Shown: positions 54,088 to 63,040 of the stretch, in pieces
How positions within the stretch are numbered: the first letter of the stretch is position 1
Layout: every line of letters begins with the position of its first letter
Assembly (NCBI RefSeq): GCF_019511345.1
Contig: NZ_JAEUAK010000009.1
Location: 62,001-126,000, forward strand
Length of the DNA: 64,000 nucleotides
Direction of reading: 5' to 3'
From: Rhizobium mesosinicum
GTDB lineage: Bacteria; Pseudomonadota; Alphaproteobacteria; Rhizobiales; Rhizobiaceae
The notes under the pieces: model-generated
Seen by the model: only the letters and a program-made list of their open reading frames with translations
Told to the model about the DNA's origin: nothing
The model's database searches: none
Translations under genes and position numbers: made by a program

Positions 54088-54549
54088 ATGGCAGACCTCA
54101 GACTGGCCCTCTATCAACCCGATATTCCAGGCAATACCGGAACGATCCTGCGCCTTGCCGCCTGCCTGGGCTTTGCGGTCGACATCATCGAGCCTGCCGG
54201 TTTCGACATTTCCGATCGAAATCTGAAGCGCGCGGGCATGGATTATCTGGCGGCCGCCGCCCTCACCCGACATATCAATTGGGAACGCTTCGAGGAATGG
54301 CGTGCAGCTACTGGCCGCCGCCTGATCCTCGCCACGACAAAAGCCTCGCAGCGCTACACGGATTTTGCCTTCCGCCCCGACGATATCCTGCTCTTCGGCC
54401 GCGAAAGCGCCGGCGTACCCGATCATGTGCATGAATGCGCCGACGGACGCATCTTGATCCCGATGGTGGAAGGCCAGCGTTCGATCAACCTTGCCGTCTC
54501 CGCCGCGATGGTCACCGGCGAGGCAATGCGGCAGACCCTCTGGTCGTAA
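54088..54549 (+). CDS. trmL: tRNA (cytidine/uridine-34) 2'-O-methyltransferase
   Basis: 153 aa, the short SPOUT form. LALYQPDIPGNTGTILRLAACLG opens the protein, then GMDYLAAAALTRHINWERF. The SAM knot is LFGRESAGVP with ILIPMVEGQRSINLAVSAAMV. TrmL methylates the wobble base of leucine tRNAs as a homodimer. Divergent from the ABC exporter gene. Confidence 0.93.
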   Translation: MADLRLALYQPDIPGNTGTILRLAACLGFAVDIIEPAGFDISDRNLKRAGMDYLAAAALTRHINWERFEEWRAATGRRLILATTKASQRYTDFAFRPDDILLFGRESAGVPDHVHECADGRILIPMVEGQRSINLAVSAAMVTGEAMRQTLWS

Positions 54550-54738
54550 ATCGGCATCAATGCCGATCCTTGGCGGCTTCTACGTCGCAACCAACGCTAT
54601 GAATCAGCGTAAAAGGGTCTATATTATTTACCCAGGCAATCAATAATTCTGCTGAAGCAGTGAGATTCCAATGATTTACTCGACTGCGGAAATGTAGATC
54701 CGAGCAGACTCTCTCAATAAGAAGAAAAAGACGACGCC

Positions 54739-56385
54739 ATGGAATCCACGATCGTGATGATCAACCTGTTCGGCGCGATTGCGCTGCTGCTCTTCGGCCT
54801 TGCGCAGGTCAAGGACGGCGTCACGCGTGCCTTCGGCGCACGCCTGAGGACCGGGCTTGCGACAGGCACGGCGAACGGATCGCGCTCGATCCTGTCAGGT
54901 TTTCTGGCAACCGTCGCCCTGCAGAGTTCGACTGCCACCGCCCTGATGACGGCCTCGTTTGTGGAACGCGACCTCATCAAGCCGCGTATGGCCCAGATCG
55001 TGCTACTCGGCGCTAATGTCGGGACCGCCGTGACCGCCTGGATAGTCGCTACCGGCATCGAATGGCTTTCGCCGCTTCTCATCCTTGGCGGTATCGTGCT
55101 CTATCGCGGAAAGTCCAGCGCTCGCCACGGCGGCGGCGCGGCCATGATCGGCATCGGCCTGATGCTGCTCTCCCTGCATCTGCTCGGCAATGCGACGGAG
55201 CCCATGCGCACGTCGCCGGCACTGGCTGCCTTCGTCAGTCTGCTCGGCGATGCCTGGCCGGTCGCTCTGGGTCTTTCTGCAGCGCTCGCCTTCATCTCGT
55301 CGTCGAGCCTTGCGGTCGTCGTTCTGATACTGTCGCTAGCTTCGACGGGCATCCTATCATCGGAACTGATCATCGTTCTCGTTCTAGGCGCCAATCTCGG
55401 CGGCGCGATTCCGCCGGTTGTCGCCACGCTCTCCGGCCCTGCCTCGGCGAGACGCGTCACGCTCGGCAATCTCATTGTCCGCACCGGGGGCTGCCTGGTT
55501 GCGCTGCCGCTTGCCGCCTATGCGGCGCCACTGCTCCAAACGCTGCCCTTCGGCCCGGCCAAGCTGCCAGTCGATACGCATCTGATCTTCAACATCCTTC
55601 TTGCCGCCGTAGCCTGGCCTTTTTCGCGGATGTTGGCCGCTTTTACTGCCCGCCTCGTGCCCGATGACGTGCAGCCGGATCAGGGCCCCAAGTTTCTCGA
55701 TATGCAGGAGCTGTCGACGCCCGTCGTGGCCCTTGCCAGCGCAACGCGCGAAGTGCTCGGCGTCGGCGATCTGATCGAGCGCATGCTCCTGCGCGCTTCC
55801 GATGCCTTCGAACATAACGATATGTCCAAGCTCGCCGAGATCCCTGCGCTCGAAAAACGCGTCGATCTGCTGCAGCAGGAGGTGAAGGTCTATCTCTCCA
55901 AGCTCGGCCGCAGCGGTCTCAGCGACGACAATGCCCGCCGCTCTATCGTTATCATCGACTACGCGATTAACCTCGAGCATATAGGCGACATCATCGAGAA
56001 AGGCTTGCTGGAGCAGGTCGGCAAGAAGGTCTCGCTCGGCCTGAAATTTTCCGAAGACGGCTACAGGGAATTGCGCAAACTGTTTGATCTGACGATCGAC
56101 AATCTGCGCGTCGCCCAGACGATCTTCGTCACCCGCGACTTCAATCTCGCCAGGCAGATGATGGAGGTGAAGGTGGAGGTCCGCCGGATGGAAAAACAGT
56201 CGGCCGAGAGGCATCTGGAGCGCCTGCGCGACGGGCGTGCCGACAGCCTTCAGACGAGCTCGCTGCATCTCGATATGTTGCGCGATCTGAAGCGTATCAA
56301 TGCACACATCGTCTCAGTGGCGCATCCGATCCTCGACGAGAGCGGCCTTCTGATCGAAAGCCGCCTGCGTGATGCAGCCGAATAA
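54739..56385 (+). CDS. Na/Pi cotransporter family protein with PhoU-like C-terminus
   Basis: 548 aa. Two Na_Pi_cotrans repeats carry the QSST motif (VALQSSTATALMTASFV near residue 53) and a degenerate second copy (ISSSSLAVVVLILS near 195). Eight or more membrane segments are spread over about 1-325. The C-terminal third (about 350-540) is a PhoU-like helical bundle. It is a phosphate importer or exporter of the inner membrane. The last codons abut the convergent small gene. Confidence 0.88.
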   Translation: MESTIVMINLFGAIALLLFGLAQVKDGVTRAFGARLRTGLATGTANGSRSILSGFLATVALQSSTATALMTASFVERDLIKPRMAQIVLLGANVGTAVTAWIVATGIEWLSPLLILGGIVLYRGKSSARHGGGAAMIGIGLMLLSLHLLGNATEPMRTSPALAAFVSLLGDAWPVALGLSAALAFISSSSLAVVVLILSLASTGILSSELIIVLVLGANLGGAIPPVVATLSGPASARRVTLGNLIVRTGGCLVALPLAAYAAPLLQTLPFGPAKLPVDTHLIFNILLAAVAWPFSRMLAAFTARLVPDDVQPDQGPKFLDMQELSTPVVALASATREVLGVGDLIERMLLRASDAFEHNDMSKLAEIPALEKRVDLLQQEVKVYLSKLGRSGLSDDNARRSIVIIDYAINLEHIGDIIEKGLLEQVGKKVSLGLKFSEDGYRELRKLFDLTIDNLRVAQTIFVTRDFNLARQMMEVKVEVRRMEKQSAERHLERLRDGRADSLQTSSLHLDMLRDLKRINAHIVSVAHPILDESGLLIESRLRDAAE

Positions 56386-56387
56386 GT

Positions 56388-56648
56388 TCAATCGGCGGAT
56401 GGCAAGCGACGCATGGTGAATTCGATCTCGTCGCCTTCCAGCTGGCGCCAGCTTTCCACTTCGGTCCAATAGGCAGCTTTCGGATATTCGTCGAACCATT
56501 CGCGCGCCTTGGCGCGGGCTTCCAAAAGCCCCATCCGGTACGTTTCGCGGACAAAGTGATCTCGCGCGCGGGCGGACGTCTCTGCCCGATGCTTTGCAAT
56601 TCTGCGCTTCAAGCCTTCTAAGGGCGGAGGCCCCGGAATTTTCGCCAT
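56388..56648 (-). CDS. Small basic protein, unrecognised
   Basis: 86 aa, highly charged. MAKIPGPPPLEGLKRRIAKH is followed by an Arg-rich helix (ARARDHFVRETYRMGLLEAR) and an acidic/aromatic C-terminus (WFDEYPKAAYWTEVESWRQL). I do not recognise a family. The start at 56648 is the ATG where the protein becomes well-formed; AGGTAGGT lies upstream. It is convergent with the Na/Pi gene, with 2 bp between stops. Confidence 0.6.
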   Translation of the reverse strand: MAKIPGPPPLEGLKRRIAKHRAETSARARDHFVRETYRMGLLEARAKAREWFDEYPKAAYWTEVESWRQLEGDEIEFTMRRLPSAD

Positions 56649-56780
56649 AAACCTACCTCTAAATGAAAAGTAGTATCGAAATCCGCCCTTTGCGAGTCGA
56701 ATCTGCAGGAGCCTTCGACTGCTGGCGAGCTTCTGCTGCACCTGCTAAAGCGGGATTGTAATCAACAAAGAGCGAATCGC

Positions 56781-57692
56781 ATGGAAAGACCGGAACTGCC
56801 GATCGGCCTGCCCGAAGACATCGAGGACAAGAAGACGACTGCCCGTACATGGTTTGAGGGGTTGCGGGACACGATCTGTGCATCCTTCGAAGTGCTGGAA
56901 GATGAACTCGAAGGTCCCCTCTCCGATCAGGAGCCTGGCCGCTTCGTCGCCAAGGACTGGTCGCGCGAAAACGGAGCGGGCGGCGGTGGCCGCATGTCGA
57001 TCATGGAAGGCCGCGTCTTCGAGAAAGTCGGCGTCCACACTTCCACCGTCCATGGCGAATTCGCGCCAGACTTCCGGTCGCAGATACCCGGCGCCAGCGA
57101 GGATCCGCGCTTCTGGGCATCGGGGATCTCGCTTATCGCCCATCCGGTCAATCCCAATGTGCCGGCCGTTCACATGAACACCCGTATGGTTGTCACCACC
57201 AGCCGCTGGTTCGGCGGAGGTGCCGACCTGACGCCGATGCTTGCTCGCCGCCGCACGCAGGAGGATGAGGACACGCAACTCTTCCACAGGGCCATGGAAA
57301 TCACCTGCCGCAACCATGCGGTCGCCGATTACGATGCCTACAAGAAATGGTGCGACGACTATTTCTTCCTCAAGCACCGCAACGAGGCGCGAGGTGTTGG
57401 TGGGATTTTTTACGACTGGCTGCATTCCGCAGAGGAATCCGGCGGCTGGAATGCCGATTTCGCCTTCACCCGCGATGTCGGTCGTGCCTTCGCGATGGTT
57501 TACCCGAGGATCGTCCGCTCAAACTTCAACAAGGAGTGGACGGAGGCCGACCGTGACGAACAATTGATCCGCCGTGGTCGCTATGTCGAGTTTAATCTGC
57601 TCTACGACCGGGGAACGATCTTCGGTCTGAAAACCGGCGGCAACGTCGAATCCATTCTGTCATCCTTGCCGCCCGTCGTGCGCTGGCCCTAA
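56781..57692 (+). CDS. hemF: Oxygen-dependent coproporphyrinogen III oxidase
   Basis: 303 aa. It converts coproporphyrinogen III to protoporphyrinogen IX using O2, in haem synthesis. The family motifs RFVAKDWSRENGAGGGGRMS, GVHTSTVHGEF, HMNTRMVVTTSRWFGGGADL, HRNEARGVGGIFYDWL and GRYVEFNLLYDRGT are all present. The length is normal. Haem made here would serve the cytochromes of petABC. It has its own promoter in the 132-bp gap. Confidence 0.97.
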   Translation: MERPELPIGLPEDIEDKKTTARTWFEGLRDTICASFEVLEDELEGPLSDQEPGRFVAKDWSRENGAGGGGRMSIMEGRVFEKVGVHTSTVHGEFAPDFRSQIPGASEDPRFWASGISLIAHPVNPNVPAVHMNTRMVVTTSRWFGGGADLTPMLARRRTQEDEDTQLFHRAMEITCRNHAVADYDAYKKWCDDYFFLKHRNEARGVGGIFYDWLHSAEESGGWNADFAFTRDVGRAFAMVYPRIVRSNFNKEWTEADRDEQLIRRGRYVEFNLLYDRGTIFGLKTGGNVESILSSLPPVVRWP

Positions 57693-57813
57693 ACTGTGGC
57701 TGCCTGCTGATAAAATTGAAATACTATTCCGGTAAAATTGCGTTGAAGGGCCTTCATCAGAACGGAGTACGTCCTAAATACTTACTGTGCGTTACAATCG
57801 GAGGAGGATTGTC

Positions 57814-58089
57814 ATGACGGTACAAAGTGGCTTGCCTGCGTCTGCAGGTATTCAGGAAACGCCCCGTGCAATCGACGCGCCCGAGTTCCTGAAGCGCATT
57901 GCCGAAAATTTGAGAGCAAGAAGCGGCTCTGATCTGCCGCTGTCCTGCTTTATAGAGCAGGTGAAACTGCAGCTCGCAGGCGGCAAGACTCCGGAAGAGC
58001 TTCAAGAGCAGGCAACTGAGGCTGCCAACAGCAACAGGCCCGCGCAGCTTTCGGACACCTATATGGCCTGGGCAATGCCCCACCAATAA
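57814..58089 (+). CDS. Small soluble protein, unrecognised
   Basis: 91 aa. A mixed helical protein with PRAIDAPEFLKRIAENLRAR and a Glu/Gln-rich middle (GGKTPEELQEQATEAAN). A conserved Cys occurs in LPLSCFIEQVKLQL. I recognise no family. GGAGG lies 6 nt upstream of the ATG at 57814. A hairpin follows immediately at 58099. Confidence 0.65.
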   Translation: MTVQSGLPASAGIQETPRAIDAPEFLKRIAENLRARSGSDLPLSCFIEQVKLQLAGGKTPEELQEQATEAANSNRPAQLSDTYMAWAMPHQ

Positions 58090-58098
58090 CAGAACCTG

Positions 58099-58122
58099 TC
58101 GGCCGACGTCCGAGTCGGCCGA
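58099..58122 (+). terminator. Probable terminator after the small gene at 57814
   Basis: TCGGCCGAC-GTCCGA-GTCGGCCGA stem-loop followed by AGCTTTCTT. The T-run is interrupted, so termination may be partial. Confidence 0.6.
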
Positions 58123-58213
58123 AGCTTTCTTCCCCGGAACCTTCTCCGTTGCCGCACATTCCTCAAGCGCGCGAAAGCGCGATGGTTTTGCATTTCAGAG
58201 ACAGGAGAAGACC

Positions 58214-58399
58214 ATGCGACTTTTCGAATGCGGTACACTCGTCCCCGGATGCGATTGGCATACCAGGGCCGATAATGACGCTGAAGTCGTTCGCCGCGCG
58301 GTCGAACATATGAAAAGCGCACACGGCGAAACAACTATTCGCGAAAACATGGTAGACAATATCAAGGCCCGCATCCGCGACGAAGCGAACGCGGCCTGA
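58214..58399 (+). CDS. DUF1059 small protein
   Basis: 61 aa. The pattern CG-x6-C-W-x2-R (FECGTLVPGCDWHTRADND), then RRAVEHMKSAHGETTIRENM, matches DUF1059. The two cysteines and two histidines could bind a metal. GGAGAAGACC lies just before the ATG. Function unknown. Confidence 0.85.
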   Translation: MRLFECGTLVPGCDWHTRADNDAEVVRRAVEHMKSAHGETTIRENMVDNIKARIRDEANAA

Positions 58400-59656
58400 T
58401 CAGCCTGTAATCTCCGAAAGCCGGGCGAGCAATGCCGCCCGGTCAGAGACAAAATTCTCTTCTACCCACTGGTTTTCCAAGGTCGACAGGATTTCACCGA
58501 CCTTCGGGCCGGGCCGTATACCCGTGGCCATCACATCCGCACCATTCAGCGGAAACTGCGGCTTCCTCCAGATGCGTGCATGATCCAGAAGCTTCGAAAG
58601 CCGGGCCGAACGGCTCATTTCATCAAAACTACCATTCTCTGCCTTGCCCCGAGCAACGCCAAGCGCCAGTTTCAACCGCACGATGATGCCGTCTGCACCG
58701 TTTCTGTAGAGCAGCTTTTCAAAGGCGGCAGCGGAGATCTCATCATTGACTGGAGCGGCTTTTGCCCAGACCCTGAAATAAGTGGCTTCCGCATTCGAAA
58801 ATTTCAGCCGCGCTGCCAATTCCTCCAGCCGCGCCGGATCGGGTGGAATAATCGAGGCAAGCCGAAGCAAGGGATCAGGTGCCCAGCCGAGCGCCTTTTC
58901 GGTCGAAACGAGTGCCGGAATGGCATCGATGCCCCATTTTTCCGTCTCCGGCAGAATTTCCGAGAGAACTGCAACCTGCCGCATCCAGAGAAGCGCCCGG
59001 CCCGGATCTTCCGCCGACAGAAGCTTTCTGAGTTCCGACCAGACCCGTTCAGCCGACAGCGTTTTCAGCTTCGAACGCGCGGCAGATGACGCTCTCAGCC
59101 CTTCTGCATCGGGCCGTCCCGAACCGTACCAGGCGAAGAAACGGAAGAAGCGCAGAATGCGCAGATAGTCCTCGGCGATCCGCGTCGCGGCGTTGCCGAT
59201 GAAGCGGATATTGCGCTTCTCGATATCATCGAGCCCACCGACGAGATCGATCACCTCGCCCGCAGCATTTGCGTAAAGTGCATTGATGGTGAGGTCGCGC
59301 CGTTCCGCATCCGATTGCCAGTCCGCGCTGAAGGCCACTTTGGCGCGACGGCCATCCGTTTCCACATCGGTACGCAAAGTCGTCACTTCGAAGGGGCGGC
59401 CATCGATGACGAGCGTCACCGTTCCGTGGTCAATGCCGGTCGGCACCGCCTTGACGCCGGCAGCAGTGGCCCGCTCCATGACGGCTTCCGGCAACAGCGT
59501 GGTGGCGACATCGATATCGGCTACCGCAAGCCCCATCAGGCTGTTACGCACGGCACCCCCGACCACGCGCCCTTCCCCGCCCTCGGCGTTGAGCAGCGCA
59601 AAGACCCGGCCGAGCGCCGGATCCTGAAACCATGCCTGGTCGGCCACTGAGGTCAT
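58400..59656 (-). CDS. cca: CCA tRNA nucleotidyltransferase / poly(A) polymerase family
   Basis: 418 aa, class II nucleotidyltransferase. The head domain has GRVVGGAVRNSLMG with the acidic pair in DIDVATTLLPE, the RRDLTINALYANAAGEV neck motif and the EDYLRILRFFRFFAWYG motif that recognises ATP/CTP. The normal alphaproteobacterial form lacks an HD domain. It adds or repairs the 3' CCA of tRNAs. It is the last gene of DUF1285-Nudix-cca, overlapping the Nudix stop in ATGA. Confidence 0.94.
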   Translation of the reverse strand: MTSVADQAWFQDPALGRVFALLNAEGGEGRVVGGAVRNSLMGLAVADIDVATTLLPEAVMERATAAGVKAVPTGIDHGTVTLVIDGRPFEVTTLRTDVETDGRRAKVAFSADWQSDAERRDLTINALYANAAGEVIDLVGGLDDIEKRNIRFIGNAATRIAEDYLRILRFFRFFAWYGSGRPDAEGLRASSAARSKLKTLSAERVWSELRKLLSAEDPGRALLWMRQVAVLSEILPETEKWGIDAIPALVSTEKALGWAPDPLLRLASIIPPDPARLEELAARLKFSNAEATYFRVWAKAAPVNDEISAAAFEKLLYRNGADGIIVRLKLALGVARGKAENGSFDEMSRSARLSKLLDHARIWRKPQFPLNGADVMATGIRPGPKVGEILSTLENQWVEENFVSDRAALLARLSEITG

Positions 59657-60303
59657 GCATAGAGCCTTTCATAGAGCGTGCGGACGATGCCCGCGGTGAT
59701 GCCCCAGATCATCCGCGTTTCATAGGGCATGCGGTAGAAATGCCGGTCGATACCATCAACCACGCGCTTGTCCCTGTTGTGATTGGCCGGATTCATCAGG
59801 AAGGAAAGCGGCACCTCGAAAACGTCGTCCACTTCGATCGGATTGAGCCGAAGCGAAAAACCGCGTCGCACCACGCCGAGTACGGGCGTAATGCGGAAAC
59901 CGGTGGACGACAGATAGTTCGGCAGCCGGCCGACTGTTTCGACAAAGCCACCGCCAAGGCCGATCTCCTCCTCGGTTTCCCGGATCGCGGCCATCTCGGG
60001 CGAGACATCCCCGGGATCGATCGAACCACCGGGAAAGGCGATCTGGCCGGAATGCTTGCGCAGTGTCGACGTCCGCTTGGTGAAGATCACCTTCGCCTCA
60101 TCGCCATCATCGACCACGGGCACCAGCACGGCCGCATCACGGAGCTTCAATTTCTCGGCCAGCGCAACGATATCGGGATTGAGCAGATGGTCGCCGTGGT
60201 CGCGCCAGGCATGATCGATGGGGGCTCCGACCTGGTTGAGCGCTCGGCGCCGGAACTCGGCAGCCGAAAACAGGGGATGGGTCTTGCTGATCGCTTCGCT
60301 CAT
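59653..60303 (-). CDS. Nudix hydrolase of the CoA-pyrophosphatase type
   Basis: 216 aa. The Nudix box is GGSIDPGDVSPEMAAIRETEEEIGL near residues 91-115. The UPF0035-type upstream stretch (KRTSTLRKHSGQIAFPGG) points to coenzyme A diphosphatase. It is coupled by ATGA overlaps to DUF1285 before it and cca after it, a conserved rhizobial order. Confidence 0.92.
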   Translation of the reverse strand: MSEAISKTHPLFSAAEFRRRALNQVGAPIDHAWRDHGDHLLNPDIVALAEKLKLRDAAVLVPVVDDGDEAKVIFTKRTSTLRKHSGQIAFPGGSIDPGDVSPEMAAIRETEEEIGLGGGFVETVGRLPNYLSSTGFRITPVLGVVRRGFSLRLNPIEVDDVFEVPLSFLMNPANHNRDKRVVDGIDRHFYRMPYETRMIWGITAGIVRTLYERLYA

Positions 60304-60935
60304 CGGGAGGCTGCTTCCAGTTCGTCGGCCGGCATCATCGGAAAAATTTCGCCGCCAGAGCGAACGACGAACATCTCCCGGCCGGCGACCTCCAACACCT
60401 CACCGAGGCCGACCATTTCATACATCACGGCGCGGGACACGAGGGCTTCAAGCCGGCCCCGCACATGCAGATAGGGCTTTAATTCGCTGTCTTTCCCATA
60501 CCCTGGCCCATGACCCGGAAAGCGCAGAGGATGATCCCTGCCGGCCTCTATGACATCGCCGACATTGGTGCGGAAGGTCAGCATCTGCTGGCCATCCCGC
60601 TCGCTCACATTCATCTCGACAGCGACAAACGGGGCGTCAATGACTCTGATGCCGACCTTTTCCACAGGAGTTACGAGATAGGTTTTCCCGTCTTCGTCCT
60701 TCCTCAAAACGGTCGAAAAGAGCTCGACCAGGGGCAGCCGGCCGATCGGCGTACCCATGTAGAACCACGTGCCATCCGCCCGAATTTCCATGTCGATATC
60801 GCCGCAAAAGGGCGGATTCCATTTCTCGACAGGCGGCAACCCGCGCTCTTTACCGGATTTCGCTTCGGAAGCGCGCGAAATCAGCGCGGCAAGCCCCGCT
60901 GCATCCGCCGTATGCCTCATTTCCTCGGCTGCCAT
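60300..60935 (-). CDS. DUF1285 protein
   Basis: 211 aa. PVEKWNPPFCGDIDMEIRADG and WFYMGTPIGRLPLVELFSTVLR near residues 36-80, then KVGIRVIDAPFVAVEMN, are the DUF1285 signature. Function unknown. The start at 60935 follows the family; an upstream in-frame ATG at 60962 is unlikely. It is the first gene of the three-gene overlapping operon. Confidence 0.88.
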   Translation of the reverse strand: MAAEEMRHTADAAGLAALISRASEAKSGKERGLPPVEKWNPPFCGDIDMEIRADGTWFYMGTPIGRLPLVELFSTVLRKDEDGKTYLVTPVEKVGIRVIDAPFVAVEMNVSERDGQQMLTFRTNVGDVIEAGRDHPLRFPGHGPGYGKDSELKPYLHVRGRLEALVSRAVMYEMVGLGEVLEVAGREMFVVRSGGEIFPMMPADELEAASR

Positions 60936-61101
60936 TCTTCCGTCCCGGTTTGCTCTTAACAAAATAAAGTCACGAGATAGTCATTTGGAACAAACTTGTC
61001 AGCCCGCAACATCTTCATAACTGTATCGGGTATGAGGCACGCCTATTAAAGTCAGACGATTCGCAGCCGAATGATTTCAGCCGTTGGAGATGCCCGTGGG
61101 T

Positions 61102-62106
61102 ATGATCAAGACCGAAGCCAGCCTCGATGAACAGGCGATTGTCGCCGCCGCAGAAAGAGCGCTATCCGATATCGCCGCCATCCGTACGGAAGTTTCCAAG
61201 GTCATCTTCGGTCAGGAAAGCGTAGTCGAAAACACGCTTCTCGCCGTCCTCTCCGGTGGTCACGCCCTCCTCGTCGGCGTTCCCGGCCTTGCCAAGACGA
61301 GGCTCGTGACGACGCTTGGCGAAGTCCTGGGACTTGCTGCAAACCGCATCCAATTCACCCCCGACCTGATGCCATCTGATATCCTTGGCTCTGAAGTGAT
61401 GGACCAGGACGACAGTGGCCGCCGCTCCTTCCGCTTCGTCAAGGGGCCGGTCTTCGCCCAGCTTCTGATGGCTGACGAAATCAACCGCGCCTCGCCGCGC
61501 ACCCAGTCGGCACTTCTGCAGGCGATGCAGGAATATCACATCACCATTGCCGGGCAGCGTTATGACCTGCCCTCGCCCTTCCACGTTCTGGCGACGCAGA
61601 ACCCACTGGAGCAGGAAGGCACCTATCCTCTTCCCGAAGCCCAACTCGACCGCTTCCTGCTGCAGGTCGACGTTCACTATCCCGAGCTCGCCGCCGAGCG
61701 CCAGATCCTTCTGGAAACCACGGGTCTGACCGAAGCCAAGCCCGAACCGGTCATCGATGCCGCGCGTCTTGTAGAAATTCAGACGCTTGTCCGCCAGATG
61801 CCGGTTAGCGATACCGTCGTCGACGCTATTCTCTCGCTGGTTCGCTCCGCTCGTCCGGGCCAGGGCAATGCCTCCACCGACAAGCATGTCGCCTGGGGTC
61901 CCGGCCCGCGCGCCGGCCAGGCGATGATGCTCTGCGCCCGCGCCCGCGCGCTCTACGAAGGCCGTCTGGCACCTTCGCTCGATGATATCTACGCTCTGGC
62001 CGAACCCGTTCTCGAGCACCGCATGGCACTGACCTTCGCGGCCCGTGCCGAGGGAATGTCGGTGCGCGACGTCATTGCCGGATTGGTCAAGCAGGCAAAG
62101 GCATAA
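61102..62106 (+). CDS. MoxR-family AAA+ ATPase
   Basis: 334 aa. Walker A is GVPGLAKTRLV near residue 57, Walker B LLMADEINRASPRTQSALLQAM near 118, sensor 1 LATQNPLEQEGTYPLPEAQLDRFL near 160, and the C-terminal lid includes GPGPRAGQAMMLCARARAL. MoxR ATPases act as chaperones with partner vWA proteins. The start is uncertain among ATG 61090, GTG 61096 (best spaced from GGAG) and ATG 61102. The DUF58 gene starts 13 bp after the stop. Confidence 0.92.
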   Translation: MIKTEASLDEQAIVAAAERALSDIAAIRTEVSKVIFGQESVVENTLLAVLSGGHALLVGVPGLAKTRLVTTLGEVLGLAANRIQFTPDLMPSDILGSEVMDQDDSGRRSFRFVKGPVFAQLLMADEINRASPRTQSALLQAMQEYHITIAGQRYDLPSPFHVLATQNPLEQEGTYPLPEAQLDRFLLQVDVHYPELAAERQILLETTGLTEAKPEPVIDAARLVEIQTLVRQMPVSDTVVDAILSLVRSARPGQGNASTDKHVAWGPGPRAGQAMMLCARARALYEGRLAPSLDDIYALAEPVLEHRMALTFAARAEGMSVRDVIAGLVKQAKA

Positions 62107-62119
62107 GGAAGCGCAGCGC

Positions 62120-63040
62120 GTGGCATCCATCGGACAGATCGTCGACCCGACGTCAGGCAATGATGCCCTTTCCCGCGCAAGGCAGCGGGCCGCCCTCGTG
62201 CCGGATTGCCTGGTTGAAGCCAAGCGCATTGCCAACACCGTGATTGCCGGCTGGCATGGCCGCCGCAAGCGCGGCATCGGCGAGAATTTTTGGCAATTCC
62301 GCCCTTATAGCGAAGGGGAAAGCCTGTCGCGCATCGACTGGCGCCGCTCCGCACGCGACGACCACACTTATGTGCGCGACCGTGAGTGGGAAGCTGCGCA
62401 CACGATCTGGCTTTGGGCCGACATGTCGCCCTCGATGATGTACAAGTCGACCTATGGCAGCGTGTCCAAAGAAAGCCGGGCGCTGGTCATCATGCTGGCG
62501 CTTGCCGAGATTCTCGCCCGTTCCGGCGAGCGCATCGGCTGCCCCGGGGTGATGGAGCCAATCTCAGCCCGCAATGCTGCCGAGAGACTCGCAGCTGCCC
62601 TGATGCACACGCCGCTGACCGGCGGCCTGCCGGAAACCGTGATGGTGCGGGGCTGGAGCGATCTCATCCTCATCGGCGATTTTCTCGATGACGCGCCCGC
62701 TATCATGGCCCGCCTCGGTCCGCTCGCCCGCCGAGGCCTCCGCGGCCACGTGGTCGAGATCGCCGATCCCGCCGAGGAAATCTTTCCCTATAACGGCCGC
62801 ACCGAATTCACCGATCCCGAGACCGGCGAAAGGCTGACATCAGGCCGGGCAGAAAGCCTGCGTGAGGCCTATCGCAACGCCTATCTGGCCCGACGCGAAA
62901 ATCTTGGTCAGTCGCTGCGCCATCTCGGCTGGACCTTCGTTAGCCACCGCACCGATCACCTGGCATCCGAAGCGCTGGTCGCTGTCCACATGTATCTTTC
63001 CGGCATGCCGGCAAAGGCAACGCACGGAGGACAGCTTTGA
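62120..63040 (+). CDS. DUF58 protein, MoxR partner
   Basis: 306 aa. The DUF58 signature GIGENFWQFRPYSEGESLSR followed by IDWRRSARDDHTYVRDREWE lies near residues 55-90, and a degenerate vWA-like core follows (IWLWADMSPSM, ILIGDFLDD). The GTG start at 62120 has AAGGA upstream. It is coupled to the MoxR gene and overlaps the next gene by 4 bp. Confidence 0.9.
   Translation: MASIGQIVDPTSGNDALSRARQRAALVPDCLVEAKRIANTVIAGWHGRRKRGIGENFWQFRPYSEGESLSRIDWRRSARDDHTYVRDREWEAAHTIWLWADMSPSMMYKSTYGSVSKESRALVIMLALAEILARSGERIGCPGVMEPISARNAAERLAAALMHTPLTGGLPETVMVRGWSDLILIGDFLDDAPAIMARLGPLARRGLRGHVVEIADPAEEIFPYNGRTEFTDPETGERLTSGRAESLREAYRNAYLARRENLGQSLRHLGWTFVSHRTDHLASEALVAVHMYLSGMPAKATHGGQL

Noticed and set aside
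58099..58122. Palindromic GGCCGAC element read as a protein-binding site
   Set aside because: It directly follows a stop codon and is followed by a T-rich stretch, so a terminator is the simpler reading.
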